Source of the DNA: Terrimicrobium sacchariphilum
GTDB taxonomy: Bacteria > Verrucomicrobiota > Verrucomicrobiia > Chthoniobacterales > Terrimicrobiaceae
Length of the DNA stretch: 64,000 nucleotides
Direction of reading: 5' to 3'
Assembly: GCF_001613545.1 (NCBI RefSeq)
Contig: NZ_BDCO01000002.1
Span: 310,001-374,000, forward strand
The number at the start of each line of letters is the position of its first letter. Positions within the stretch are counted from its first letter, which is position 1. The position numbers and the translations under genes were made by a program. Positions 1 to 10,055 of the stretch are shown here, piece after piece. Under the pieces are notes generated by a model. The model was not told where the DNA came from, searched no databases, and saw only the letters and a program-made list of their open reading frames with translations.

Positions 1-1405
<1,405 letters not shown>

Positions 1406-1418
1406 AACTAATAGCGAC

Positions 1419-1443
1419 TTACTTGGTAGTTATTTGAAAGTAA
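1419..1443. promoter_or_regulatory. Inverted repeat, candidate Rrf2 operator 1
   Basis: TTACTT at 1419-1424 and AAGTAA at 1438-1443 form a perfect 6-bp dyad with a 13-bp spacer, 14 bases upstream of the outer-membrane protein start. It covers the best -10 candidate of that gene, a layout expected for repression. Binding by the neighbouring Rrf2 protein is inferred. Confidence 0.4.
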
Positions 1444-1460
1444 ATAGGACTTTTTGACAA
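1432..1460 (-). promoter_or_regulatory. Candidate sigma-70-type promoter of the outer-membrane protein/metY operon
   Basis: On the reverse strand TTGTCA (1455-1460) is followed after 17 bases by TCAAAT (1432-1437). Five of six bases match the -35 consensus and four of six the -10. The start of transcription would fall about 20 bases before the ATG at 1405. The -10 is inside the dyad at 1419-1443. Confidence 0.4.
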
Positions 1461-1495
1461 TGCAGTCGGAGCTTGATCATTATTCCTTTGGATAT

Positions 1496-1516
1496 AAGAT
1501 ACTTAAGAAATATCTT
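1496..1516. promoter_or_regulatory. Inverted repeat, candidate Rrf2 operator 2
   Basis: AAGATA (1496-1501) and TATCTT (1511-1516) form a perfect 6-bp dyad with a 9-bp spacer in the shared control region of the outer-membrane protein gene and the divergent Rrf2 gene. It is 57 bases before the regulator start, so autoregulation is possible. Confidence 0.35.
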
Positions 1517-1573
1517 CAGGAGCCGTTGACGGCAGGAATTTCACGGACATAGTAGAAAATTCCCTGCCCGCCT

Positions 1574-2014
1574 GTGAGAATTTCCAACAAGACCGACTAC
1601 GCGCTGAGAGCTCTTTTCGCCTTGGTGGCCTCGCCAGGAGATACGGCGGTTTCCGCTCGCGAGATTGCCGAGAAGAGTAAGATTCCCCGCAAGTTTCTTG
1701 AGCAGATCATGCGCGAGCTCAAGGAGCAGGGTGTCGTACAGAGCATTCCAGGCAAACATGGCGGATACCGCCTCGCCCGCCCGGCGGCAGAAATCTCCAT
1801 TGGCGAGGTGGTTCGAAATTTCGATGGCCTTCATGGGCCGGCCCCTTGTGCGTGCCTGGACTGTAGCGCCGAGACCTGCCCCCACGAGAGCGCATGCCAT
1901 TTTCGCTGGCTGTTTGTCGATATTCGGGACTACGCCGCCCGGTTGCTGGACGGGGCGACCCTCGAGTCCGTCTATCGAAAGTCTGTTTCGGATCGAAGCA
2001 ACGAGATGCCTTAA
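1574..2014 (+). CDS. Rrf2-family transcriptional regulator
   Basis: 146 residues from a GTG start; the opening MRISNKTDYALRALFALV is the family's usual N-terminus. A winged helix-turn-helix covers about residues 10-70 (SAREIAEKSKIPRKFLEQ, then IPGKHGGYRLAR). The C-terminal half holds five cysteines at 92, 94, 97, 102 and 108 in a CxCxxC-x4-C-x5-C pattern. This exceeds the three cysteines of classic IscR, so an Fe-S or thiol sensor is plausible. It diverges from the outer-membrane protein/metY operon, and two dyads lie between them, suggesting control by sulfur or redox state. Its last 4 bases overlap the convergent AraC gene. Confidence 0.85.
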   Translation: MRISNKTDYALRALFALVASPGDTAVSAREIAEKSKIPRKFLEQIMRELKEQGVVQSIPGKHGGYRLARPAAEISIGEVVRNFDGLHGPAPCACLDCSAETCPHESACHFRWLFVDIRDYAARLLDGATLESVYRKSVSDRSNEMP

Positions 2015-2880
2015 CCGGCCTTTCGATCTGCGGAAGGAGCTTTCCCCCAGAAGCTTTTGTAGGCCCGGGTGAAATCCCCGGAGTGGGCGTACCCGAGGTG
2101 GAGGGCGATTTCTTTAACCGAAAGAACGGGATTTCGCAGTCCTTGCCGGGCGGCCCGCATGCGAATGGCCAGAGCGGCTTCACGCACGGACATTCCTTTG
2201 TGTTTCTCGAATAACCTTTGCAAGGAAGAGGGCGCCATCTGGAGATAGTCGGAGAGAGCCCTTACGGGACGGAGTTCCCCGGGATGATCGGTCAGCCAGC
2301 GCCATGCCAGCCGGAATCGGGAACCCTCCCCGGTTTCCAGCATGAGAGCTCGGGCCAGCAGGATGTCCATGCGTGTGCGAATCGTCCCGAGAGCCTGTGC
2401 AGCCAGATCTCCACCCAGCGTCGCCTCGGAACGCGTCTCACGATGTAACTGGCGCAAGGTGGCGAGCGCAACGGGCGGAAGGGAAATGGCGCTCCAGCCT
2501 TGCGGGGTCCTTTCCAAGCCCGGAATGGCAGGCGCATCCCGCCAGATCCAGCTGAGGATTTTGCAGCGATCACTGGCGCGGCCGCTCCACCCGTAGGCGC
2601 ATTCCGGGGAAATCAGCACCACTGAGCCGGTGCCAATAGTGGTTTTCGCATTCTCCAGTTGCAGGCAGACCGTGCCAGCCAGGACCGCCTGGTAGGTCCA
2701 CCCGTCATGCCGGGCGAGGGGAATCGGATGCCGTCCATACTCCCGCCATCCCCAGGAAAGATAGTCCAACCCTGCGGCCACGGTGGCCTCGCTCGACCAA
2801 CGAGGGCGGCCAGCTGGCGGGGGGTAGATGGCTTTGATCGTCATGACGTGCGAAGTAGCAATATCAGTCACCATAATCAT
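2011..2880 (-). CDS. AraC-family transcriptional regulator
   Basis: 289 residues. The N-terminal 160 residues look like a cupin-type ligand-binding domain (WTYQAVLAGTVCLQLENAKTT is cupin-like). The C-terminal 100 residues carry the two helix-turn-helix units of AraC proteins: RALSDYLQMAPSSLQRLFEKHKG, then VKEIALHLGYAHSGDFTRAYKSFWGKAPS. It diverges from the uxaE-type epimerase gene, with 58 bases between the starts, which makes it the likely regulator of hexuronate use. A later start at MTIKAIYPP is possible, because the first two methionines (MIM) have no obvious ribosome-binding site. Confidence 0.88.
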   Translation of the reverse strand: MIMVTDIATSHVMTIKAIYPPPAGRPRWSSEATVAAGLDYLSWGWREYGRHPIPLARHDGWTYQAVLAGTVCLQLENAKTTIGTGSVVLISPECAYGWSGRASDRCKILSWIWRDAPAIPGLERTPQGWSAISLPPVALATLRQLHRETRSEATLGGDLAAQALGTIRTRMDILLARALMLETGEGSRFRLAWRWLTDHPGELRPVRALSDYLQMAPSSLQRLFEKHKGMSVREAALAIRMRAARQGLRNPVLSVKEIALHLGYAHSGDFTRAYKSFWGKAPSADRKAG

Positions 2881-2938
2881 AATGCTATCTCGATTTATTT
2901 CCCCTCCCGGCGGCCCGGCTCGATAGTTTCACCATCGT

Positions 2939-4168
2939 ATGCAAAAAGCCTCCCCGCTCTCCCTGACGAAGTCCTTTGGTTTTGGCGACCGCCTCGGCGT
3001 TGCGACGCCCGGCCATCTGGCCGCTGCCCTTGGGTATGACTTCGCCCCGATCTTCGCCCAGCAATCGATCCGAGAAATGGCGCGCACGCAGCGCACTCCG
3101 ACCGAGGTGATGACCGCGGCCGAGACGGCGCTGAAAGCCGCTGGGTTCAATGGTGTGTGGGGTGCGGATGCTGATCATCTCAAGACCCCCGAGGATGTGC
3201 AGGTCACCGCTGCCGCCGGGTTCACCTTTTTCACGATCGATCCATCCTCCTACGTGAACAACCGCGCCGACACGATGTCGGCAAGCCAACTGGAGCCACT
3301 CGCCGCGCAGATCGAGCGCGAGGACATCTTTCATCCGTCCGATTACCTGGGGAAGACCTTCGAGTTCGGTTCGCAATCCCTAACCTTCTCGCCTGAAACG
3401 CTCACCCGTACGGCGGTAAAATACGGTCGTGCCATCGCGCACAGCGCCAACATGGCGGCGGAGATTCGCTCTCATCGCGCTGATGCCGACATCGAGATAT
3501 CGGTCGACGAGACGGACTTTGCCACTACGCCGCACGAGCATCTCTTCGTCGGCCTGGAGCTGAAGCGCCGCGGCGTCGCCGTGACTGGACTCGCTCCACG
3601 TTTCGTGGGCGATTTCGAGAAGGGTATTGACTACAAGGGCGACCTTGCCGAGTTCGAGCGTCAGCTCGTCCTGCATCGCCAGATCGCGGAGCTGTGCGGC
3701 CCCTACAAGATCAGCATCCACAGCGGCTCGGATAAATTCACCGTCTATCCCATCATCGGCCGCGTCTGCGGCGATCTACTGCACGTGAAGACCGCTGGCA
3801 CGAGCTATCTCGAGGCCCTGCGTGCCGTGCTGCGGGTTGATCCCCAGCTTTTCGCGGAGATCGCGGAGTACTCACACACCCGCTTCGCCACCGACCGTGC
3901 CAGCTATCACATCTCGACCACCGATGCCGAGGTGCAGGCGCTGGAGGGTTCCGCCCAGCAGGATTGGGAGGAGCTTTATCTCGATCTGCGTCCCGGGCGG
4001 CAGTTGCTGCACGTGACGTTTGGCTCCGTGCTCACCGTGGGCCGTCGCCCGGACGGGCAGACCTTCCGCGAGGGCATCCTCGACCGGCTGACCAAAAACG
4101 CCGCCCTTCACGAGGAACTGCTCGAGCGGCACTTCCGCAAGCACCTCTCGCTGCTCTGCCAGGGATAA
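2939..4168 (+). CDS. uxaE: Tagaturonate epimerase (UxaE-type)
   Basis: 409 residues, soluble. FGFGDRLGVATPGHL near the N-terminus and CGPYKISIHSGSDKFTVYPIIGR in the second half are features I associate with UxaE, the D-tagaturonate 3/4-epimerase that gives D-fructuronate in galacturonate breakdown. Histidines and acidic residues in DADHLKTPED, SVDETDF and HVKTAGTSYLEAL could bind metal. It is shorter than the Thermotoga enzyme as I remember it. It sits between two AraC genes, one divergent and one convergent. No other uronate gene (uxaC, uxaB, uxuA, kdgK) is in the window, so it would work with enzymes encoded elsewhere. Confidence 0.75.
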   Translation: MQKASPLSLTKSFGFGDRLGVATPGHLAAALGYDFAPIFAQQSIREMARTQRTPTEVMTAAETALKAAGFNGVWGADADHLKTPEDVQVTAAAGFTFFTIDPSSYVNNRADTMSASQLEPLAAQIEREDIFHPSDYLGKTFEFGSQSLTFSPETLTRTAVKYGRAIAHSANMAAEIRSHRADADIEISVDETDFATTPHEHLFVGLELKRRGVAVTGLAPRFVGDFEKGIDYKGDLAEFERQLVLHRQIAELCGPYKISIHSGSDKFTVYPIIGRVCGDLLHVKTAGTSYLEALRAVLRVDPQLFAEIAEYSHTRFATDRASYHISTTDAEVQALEGSAQQDWEELYLDLRPGRQLLHVTFGSVLTVGRRPDGQTFREGILDRLTKNAALHEELLERHFRKHLSLLCQG

Positions 4169-4169
4169 G

Positions 4170-5021
4170 TCAGGCCGCACCAGAGACGCTCGCCGACCGC
4201 AGCGAGCGTCGATAGGCGGCAGGTGTGGCATTCAGCCGCTGCGCGAATGCCTTGGAAAAGTGGAAGCGGTCGGAAAATCCCAGGCTCTCCGCGATGTCCT
4301 CGATGCTTCGCTCCGTACAGGTCAGCATCTCGGCGGATGAGGCAATGCGGCGATCCATCACGTATTGCGTGGGCGTCACTCCCAGCGCACCGCGAAACAT
4401 GCGGATGAAGTGACTCGTGCTCATCCCGCACCGTCGCGCCAGCTCTTCATTGCGGATCGGCTTGGCGAGATGATCGGCGATGAAGTCGAGGGCGGGCTTG
4501 AATCGCCCCGATCCGGCGGCCCAGGCAAAGCAGCCTCGACCCTCGGGGTATTCCTCCAGAGCTGTTGCCATGGCTGAGTAAGCGATGGCGTAAGCGTGGG
4601 CCAGTGCAATCCAGAGAGGGTTATCCTGAATGAGGGCATCCTCCCACCGGGAGCAGGTCTGCAGGAGCTGGCCCGTGAGCGGCAGCGACAAGGGGCGCTG
4701 AAAATGGGCACGATGAATCCCGGAGGGGAAATTCTGGAACTCAAAGTGAATGTAACTCTGCATCGTTGGCGTGGTGACACCGGTCGAGAAACGCAGCCAG
4801 GCGGGAATAAGATACAGCGTTCCGGGTCTCAATGGAATGCGCCCATCGCCCATGTCGATGAATCCTCCGCGATCTTTATTTACATAGAGCCGCCAATAAG
4901 GAGAGCAGAGGTCAAGGCTCCAGTCGTCCCCAATGCATGTTCGTCGTGTTACGAGGACTTTCAGGGTGAGATTGCGGAAAAAGGCCTCGGCCTCGGTCGA
5001 GGGAGGTGAGCCGATGTCCAT
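4170..5021 (-). CDS. AraC-family transcriptional regulator
   Basis: 283 residues. A cupin-like N-terminal domain (GDGRIPLRPGTLYLIPAWLRFSTG, residues about 57-80) is followed by two helix-turn-helix units: NEELARRCGMSTSHFIRMFRGALGVTPTQYV, then IEDIAESLGFSDRFHFSKAFAQRLNATPAAYR. The family binds sugars or their derivatives and activates nearby genes. Its start faces the GHL6 glycosidase gene across about 70 bases, so that gene is the probable target. Its stop lies just after that of the convergent uxaE gene. Confidence 0.88.
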   Translation of the reverse strand: MDIGSPPSTEAEAFFRNLTLKVLVTRRTCIGDDWSLDLCSPYWRLYVNKDRGGFIDMGDGRIPLRPGTLYLIPAWLRFSTGVTTPTMQSYIHFEFQNFPSGIHRAHFQRPLSLPLTGQLLQTCSRWEDALIQDNPLWIALAHAYAIAYSAMATALEEYPEGRGCFAWAAGSGRFKPALDFIADHLAKPIRNEELARRCGMSTSHFIRMFRGALGVTPTQYVMDRRIASSAEMLTCTERSIEDIAESLGFSDRFHFSKAFAQRLNATPAAYRRSLRSASVSGAA

Positions 5022-5092
5022 GGCGTGAATTTACATATCGTTGCCAGCTTTAGCCATACCATTCCCGCGGAGGTTTGCGCTACGTTTACCCC

Positions 5093-7024
5093 ATGAGTTC
5101 TTCGACCTTCCCCTCGAGGGCGCGCCAGGTTCACCTCGATTTTCATACCAGTCCGTTTATTCCCGCCGTGGGCGCGGCGTTTGACCCGGAGGAGTTCGGC
5201 AGGGTGATCGAGGAGGCTCGCGTGGACAGCATGACCCTTTTTGCCAAATGCCACCACGGTCATCTCTATTATGACACGGAGCATGCCGCGCGGCATCCCA
5301 GCATGGGCGAGGGGCTGCTGGAAAAGCAGGTCGAAGTCTTGCATCGCCGCGATATCAAGTGCCCGATCTACATCAGCGTCCAGTGCGACGAGTACGCCGC
5401 CAACACCCACCCGGAGTGGCGCGCGGTCAATCCCGATGGCAGCCTGGTCGGCCAGAAACCACTCGGCAATGATTCGTTCAACTGGCGGATTCTCGATATG
5501 TCGAGCCCCTACCTCGAGTACCTTGAGGCGCAGACCGAGGAGGTCATGAAGAAATTTGCCCCGGTCGACGGCCTGTTTTTTGACATGTGCTGGGACCAGG
5601 TGAGCGTATCCAAGTGGGCCATCGCGGGCATGCAGCGAGAGAATCTCGACCCGACGAATCCCGACGACCGTGCTCTCTATGCCAACCGTGTGACGCAACG
5701 CTACATGGAGCGCCTGACCGCCGTGGCGGCGAAGTACCAGAAAGATGTTCCGATCTGGTTCAACAGCCGCCCGATTTCCGACGCAAGCAAGGAGCGGAGG
5801 TTCCTCCGTCACATTGAGATCGAGGCGCTCCCGAGCGGCCAGTGGGGATACTCCTATTTTCCGGTCTGGGTGCGTTATGCCAAGGCGCTCGGCCTCCCCA
5901 TGATCGGAATGACCGGGCGATTTCACAAGAGCTGGGCGGACTTTGGCGGCCTGCGTACTACGGCCTCGCTCATGTATGATTGCGTGCAGGCTCTCGCTCA
6001 TGGCGGCGGGTGCAGCGTGGGCGATCAGCTTCATCCCTCGGGCGCCATCGACCGCGGCGTCTATGATGTGATCGGTCAGGTTTACCGGCATGTGGAAAAA
6101 TGCGAGCCATGGTGCCGCGATGTCGTGGCGACGAGCGAAATCGCCGTCCTGCTCAGCACTCCCGTCTCCGAGCGCAATGGCAACCAGTGTTTTGATGGAA
6201 TCACCAAGGCGCTCAGCCAGCTGCGCTACCAGTTTGTCTTCGTCGATCCTGAGGCGGATTGGTCCTCCTACGCGGTTGTGATCCTGCCGGAGTCGCTGAT
6301 CGTGACCCAGGAACTCGAGAAACGCCTCTCGGCCTACAAGGCGGCTGGCGGCAAGGTGATCCGGGATTGCACACCGGGTGAGGAGTCGCCTTTCTCCGCC
6401 GTCTACCTGCGGTTCGATACCGACAAGCGCGGTTCGCTGGCCGACACGCTCCATGTCTTTTATGAGCGTGGCAACCGGCTCGTTCCGCAGGAGGGAGACG
6501 ACGTGCTCGCGCGTATCGTCGAGCCATACTTCGAGCGCGGCTGGGAGAAATTTTCCTCGCACGCGCAAACGCCGAACGTGCCGGAGACCTCCCCTTACGC
6601 CGCCGCCGTGGTGCGGGGCAATGAGGCGATCTTCGCCCTGCCGGTCTTCCGTGCCTACGCGCTGCATGGCAATCTCCCATGCCGTCAGCTCGTCGCTGCG
6701 GCTTTGGAGAGACTATTGCCTGCTCCTGCCGTACGCGTGAAGGGACCGAGCTATGTGGAGGCTACCGTCGGCACGCGAGGCAAGGAAACGATCCTGCATT
6801 TCCTGAGCTACATCCCGCAGAAGCGCGCCGCCACCCAGGAGATGGTGGAAGACGCCGCCGCCGCGCGCAATCTCGAGGTCGATGTCAAGGTCGATGGCCC
6901 CGTTGCCAGCGTGAGGCGGATTTTTGACGGTGGGGATATTTCCTTCACCGAGGAAAACGGGCGGGTGAGGTTTACCCTCGACTGGCTCGAGGGGCACGAA
7001 GTGGTCGTTATTTGCGGTCGATAG
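5093..7024 (+). CDS. GHL6-type glycoside hydrolase
   Basis: About 643 residues from the ATG at 5093; a TTG at 5075 is also in frame, but GGAGG sits too close to it and too far from the ATG, so the start is uncertain. The TIM-barrel part includes HLDFHTSPFIPAVG, a FAKCHHGHLYY strand, HPEWRAVNPDGS, DGLFFDMCWDQ and IEIEALPSGQWGYSYF. This resembles the putative glycosidase family GHL6. The C-terminal half (from about residue 350, EIAVLLSTPVSERNG) resembles the Rossmann-like trimerisation domain of GH42 beta-galactosidases. No signal peptide is seen, so it probably acts on imported oligosaccharides. Substrate unknown; a divergent AraC gene probably controls it. Confidence 0.72.
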   Translation: MSSSTFPSRARQVHLDFHTSPFIPAVGAAFDPEEFGRVIEEARVDSMTLFAKCHHGHLYYDTEHAARHPSMGEGLLEKQVEVLHRRDIKCPIYISVQCDEYAANTHPEWRAVNPDGSLVGQKPLGNDSFNWRILDMSSPYLEYLEAQTEEVMKKFAPVDGLFFDMCWDQVSVSKWAIAGMQRENLDPTNPDDRALYANRVTQRYMERLTAVAAKYQKDVPIWFNSRPISDASKERRFLRHIEIEALPSGQWGYSYFPVWVRYAKALGLPMIGMTGRFHKSWADFGGLRTTASLMYDCVQALAHGGGCSVGDQLHPSGAIDRGVYDVIGQVYRHVEKCEPWCRDVVATSEIAVLLSTPVSERNGNQCFDGITKALSQLRYQFVFVDPEADWSSYAVVILPESLIVTQELEKRLSAYKAAGGKVIRDCTPGEESPFSAVYLRFDTDKRGSLADTLHVFYERGNRLVPQEGDDVLARIVEPYFERGWEKFSSHAQTPNVPETSPYAAAVVRGNEAIFALPVFRAYALHGNLPCRQLVAAALERLLPAPAVRVKGPSYVEATVGTRGKETILHFLSYIPQKRAATQEMVEDAAAARNLEVDVKVDGPVASVRRIFDGGDISFTEENGRVRFTLDWLEGHEVVVICGR

Positions 7025-9980
7025 GGCCGGAGGAAGTGCGGAGCGCCTCGTAGAGAATCTCCACGGGGTGCAACGCACGGCGTCCCGTGCCATCGCGAAT
7101 CTGATGGCGGCATGAGGTGCCTGCTGCCGCGACGAGAATGTCCGGCGGCAGCGACCGCACCGCAGGGAAAAGCACCAGTTCGCCGATCTGCATGGAGATG
7201 TCGTAATGCTCGGCCTCGTAGCCGAACGACCCCGCCATGCCGCAGCAGCCGGATGGGATCACTTTCACCACATAGCCCTGCGGCAGTTGCAGGGCGCGTA
7301 TGACCGGATCGAGCGAGGAGAGCGCCTTCTGAAAACAGTGCCCATGCAGGCGGATATCTCGCTTCTCCGTACGAAACGCCTCCGGCCCGATATGCCCGGC
7401 CTCAGCTTCTCGCGCGAGGAATTCCTCGACGAGATAGGTGTGCTTTGCCAGCGCCCTGGCCTGCTCGCGTTCCGTGTCATCGACGAGGTCGATATACTCA
7501 TCGCGAAAGCTCAGGATCGCCGAGGGCTCGATGCCTACCAGCGGAGTCTCCGCGGAGATCAAGGGAGCCAGACGGCGAATGTTTTGCCGGGCGATTTCCC
7601 GCGCTTCGCGCAGGAAGCCTTTCGACAATCGCGAGCGCCCGCTCTCCACGTGATCCGGGATCACCACCTCGTATCCCAAAGCTTCGAGAAGCCGTATAGC
7701 CTTCTGCCCGATCGAGGCGTCGTTGTATTCCGTGAATTCGTCGCAGAAGAAGTAGACGCGCCGTTTCCTCGGCGGCTTCGCGCGCTTGCGATTCCAGCGA
7801 GACAGCGGAGTTGTCTCCAGGAGAGGAATGCTGCGCTCCGGATGGAATCCGATGAGGCGATTGACCGCCCGGCGCAGGGTGGGATTGCTGAAGATAGCAT
7901 TCCACGTCTGCGGTGCGAAAGAGGCAATACGACTGGCGGAGGCAAATCGCGCCACCACCCGGGAGCGAAGCGGCGCGCCATGTGCATCATGATGGTGCTG
8001 GAGAAACTCGGCTTTCAGCTTGGCCATGTCGACGTTGGCGGGGCATTCCGATTTGCACGCCTTGCACGACAGGCAAAGCTCCATCACCTCGCGGACCTCC
8101 TCATTGTCGAAGGGCTTGAGCGCGTCCCGGGGATGCAGCAAGGCTTCACGCAGCACATTGGCGCGGCCGCGAGTGGAGTGTTTTTCCGACCGGGTGGCCA
8201 TGTAGCTCGGGCACATGGCTCCGCCTGCGAGTGGTCCCTTGCGGCATTCTCCGGAGCCATTGCATTGTTCGGCGGCTCGCACGACGCCGAGAGCCGAGGA
8301 AAAGTCAAAGACGGTTTCGTATTCCGGCGTGGGATGATCTGGCGAGTGCCGCAACGAAGTGTCCATCGGCGGCGTGTCGATGATCTTGCCTGGATTCAGG
8401 ATGCCGAGGGGATCAAAGACCGCCTTGGTCCGGCGCATGAACTCATAGCATTCCTCTCCAACCATGAAAGGAATGAACTCCCCGCGCAACCGCCCGTCGC
8501 CGTGCTCGCCGCTGAGCGAGCCGTGGTATTTCTTCACCAGCGCGGCGATGTCCTCCGCCACGCTGCGAAACATCCGCTGGCCCTCCGGTGTCTTCAGGTC
8601 AAAGAGCGGACGGGTATGAATCTCACCCGTTCCCGCATGGGCATAGTAGACGCAGGCGATGCGGTATTTTTCCCGCATGATGGCGTCAAACTCCGCGATA
8701 TACGCCGGCAGATCTCGCACATCGACAGCCGTGTCCTCGACCACTTCGCGAGGCTTGGCATCGCCCGGAATGTTGCTGATCAGCGCCTGTCCGGCCCGGC
8801 GCAATTCCCACACGCGGGCCTGGTCGCTGCCTTGCAGCACCGGATAGTGATAACCCAGTCCGGCCATTTTTAGGGAAGCAGTCAATTCTCGCAATGATGC
8901 CGCTGTGGCCTCCGCCGTATCGTGACGTATGTCGATGGCGAGCACCGCTCCCGGGTCGCCTTCGACAAAAAAGCGATTCTTCGCGTGCTCGATGTGGCGT
9001 TTCGTTGCCTCGAGAAGGTGGCGGTCGATCAGCTCGACGGCATATGGATGATGCGGGAGCGCCAGAGTCACTGCGCGCAACGCCTCGTCCACGCTGGAGA
9101 AATGCGCGCATAGCAGCGCGCTGTGAGGAGGCGGCAGCGGGCTGCACTCCAGCTCAAACTCGACACCGACAAACAGCGTGCCCTCCGACCCCGCCAGCAG
9201 GCGGCACAGGTTGAACGGCTTGTCGCTTGAGGGATCGAACACCCGCGCGTCCATCAGCAGGTCGAGCGCGTAGCCGGTATTGCGCCGGGGAATTGACGTT
9301 TTTGGAAAATTCCTGCGGATCGTCTCCCGGTTCTCTGCCGGGGAAAGCAGGTCGCGGCAATGGCGGTAAATCCGCGCCTCCAGCGAGCTTTCCGGCCCCG
9401 CGCATTTGGCGTGAAATTCCCCCTCGCTCAGCGGACCGAATCGTACCGGCGAGCCATCGCTAAGAAATCCGCGAGCGGAAACCAGATGATCGCGCGTCGA
9501 CCCGTAGACGATGGAATTTGATCCGCACGAGTTGTTGCCCACCATGCCGCCAATCATGGCTCGGTTAGCCGTCGACGTTTCCGGGCCGAAGAAAATGCCG
9601 TAAGGCTGGAGAAAGGCGTTCAATTCGTTACGCACCACGCCCGGTTGCACCCGCACCCGGCGTTTCGCAGGATCCACCGCTACGACCTGGTTGAGATGCC
9701 TGCCGAGATCGACGACCAGTCCCGATCCCACCACCTGTCCCGCGATGGAGGTTCCCGCTGTGCGCGGGATGAAGCCCAATCCGTTCCGGGCGCAGAAGAG
9801 CACGACCTTACGCACGTCGATCTCACTCCTGGGAAAGGCAACCGCCAGGGGTGTCTCCCGGTACTCGGATGCATCAGTCGCATAAAGCGTCCGCACGAGA
9901 TCGCCGCTTTCCAATGAGCCGTCCAATTGCGCAGCCAATCCAGTCAGGTCGGGCTTGGCGGCGGCAGCAGAGTGGGACAT
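7008..9980 (-). CDS. FAD- and Fe-S-binding D-2-hydroxyacid dehydrogenase (YdiJ-like)
   Basis: 990 residues. An FAD-binding type-4 domain occupies about residues 40-270 (PRTAGTSIAGQVVGSG; MVGNNSCGSNS), with the FAD-oxidase C-terminal domain to about 540 (YYAHAGTGEIHTRP, SGEHGDGRLRGEF). Two cysteine clusters for 4Fe-4S centres follow near 571 (CNGSGEC...MCPSY) and 635 (CLSCKACKSECP). A CCG domain ends the protein (GCCGMAGSFGYEAEHY near 910). Fused architecture and length match E. coli YdiJ, which oxidises D-2-hydroxyglutarate; D-lactate is the other common substrate. The 3' end overlaps the convergent glycosidase gene by 17 bases. Confidence 0.88.
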   Translation of the reverse strand: MSHSAAAAKPDLTGLAAQLDGSLESGDLVRTLYATDASEYRETPLAVAFPRSEIDVRKVVLFCARNGLGFIPRTAGTSIAGQVVGSGLVVDLGRHLNQVVAVDPAKRRVRVQPGVVRNELNAFLQPYGIFFGPETSTANRAMIGGMVGNNSCGSNSIVYGSTRDHLVSARGFLSDGSPVRFGPLSEGEFHAKCAGPESSLEARIYRHCRDLLSPAENRETIRRNFPKTSIPRRNTGYALDLLMDARVFDPSSDKPFNLCRLLAGSEGTLFVGVEFELECSPLPPPHSALLCAHFSSVDEALRAVTLALPHHPYAVELIDRHLLEATKRHIEHAKNRFFVEGDPGAVLAIDIRHDTAEATAASLRELTASLKMAGLGYHYPVLQGSDQARVWELRRAGQALISNIPGDAKPREVVEDTAVDVRDLPAYIAEFDAIMREKYRIACVYYAHAGTGEIHTRPLFDLKTPEGQRMFRSVAEDIAALVKKYHGSLSGEHGDGRLRGEFIPFMVGEECYEFMRRTKAVFDPLGILNPGKIIDTPPMDTSLRHSPDHPTPEYETVFDFSSALGVVRAAEQCNGSGECRKGPLAGGAMCPSYMATRSEKHSTRGRANVLREALLHPRDALKPFDNEEVREVMELCLSCKACKSECPANVDMAKLKAEFLQHHHDAHGAPLRSRVVARFASASRIASFAPQTWNAIFSNPTLRRAVNRLIGFHPERSIPLLETTPLSRWNRKRAKPPRKRRVYFFCDEFTEYNDASIGQKAIRLLEALGYEVVIPDHVESGRSRLSKGFLREAREIARQNIRRLAPLISAETPLVGIEPSAILSFRDEYIDLVDDTEREQARALAKHTYLVEEFLAREAEAGHIGPEAFRTEKRDIRLHGHCFQKALSSLDPVIRALQLPQGYVVKVIPSGCCGMAGSFGYEAEHYDISMQIGELVLFPAVRSLPPDILVAAAGTSCRHQIRDGTGRRALHPVEILYEALRTSSGPIDRK

Positions 9981-10055
9981 GGGAGTTTCGATATTTTCTC
10001 CAAAACGCCTCGCCGCGCCAAGTGTCCATTCGCCGCTCCGAGGGAAACAACGTGG

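Noticed and set aside
4961-6667. 568-codon frame opposite the GHL6 gene
   Set aside because: Antisense shadow of a high-GC gene; it lacks recognisable motifs, while the opposite strand has a clear enzyme.
7206-8873. 555-codon frame opposite the hydroxyacid dehydrogenase
   Set aside because: Antisense shadow; the other strand carries FAD and Fe-S motifs.
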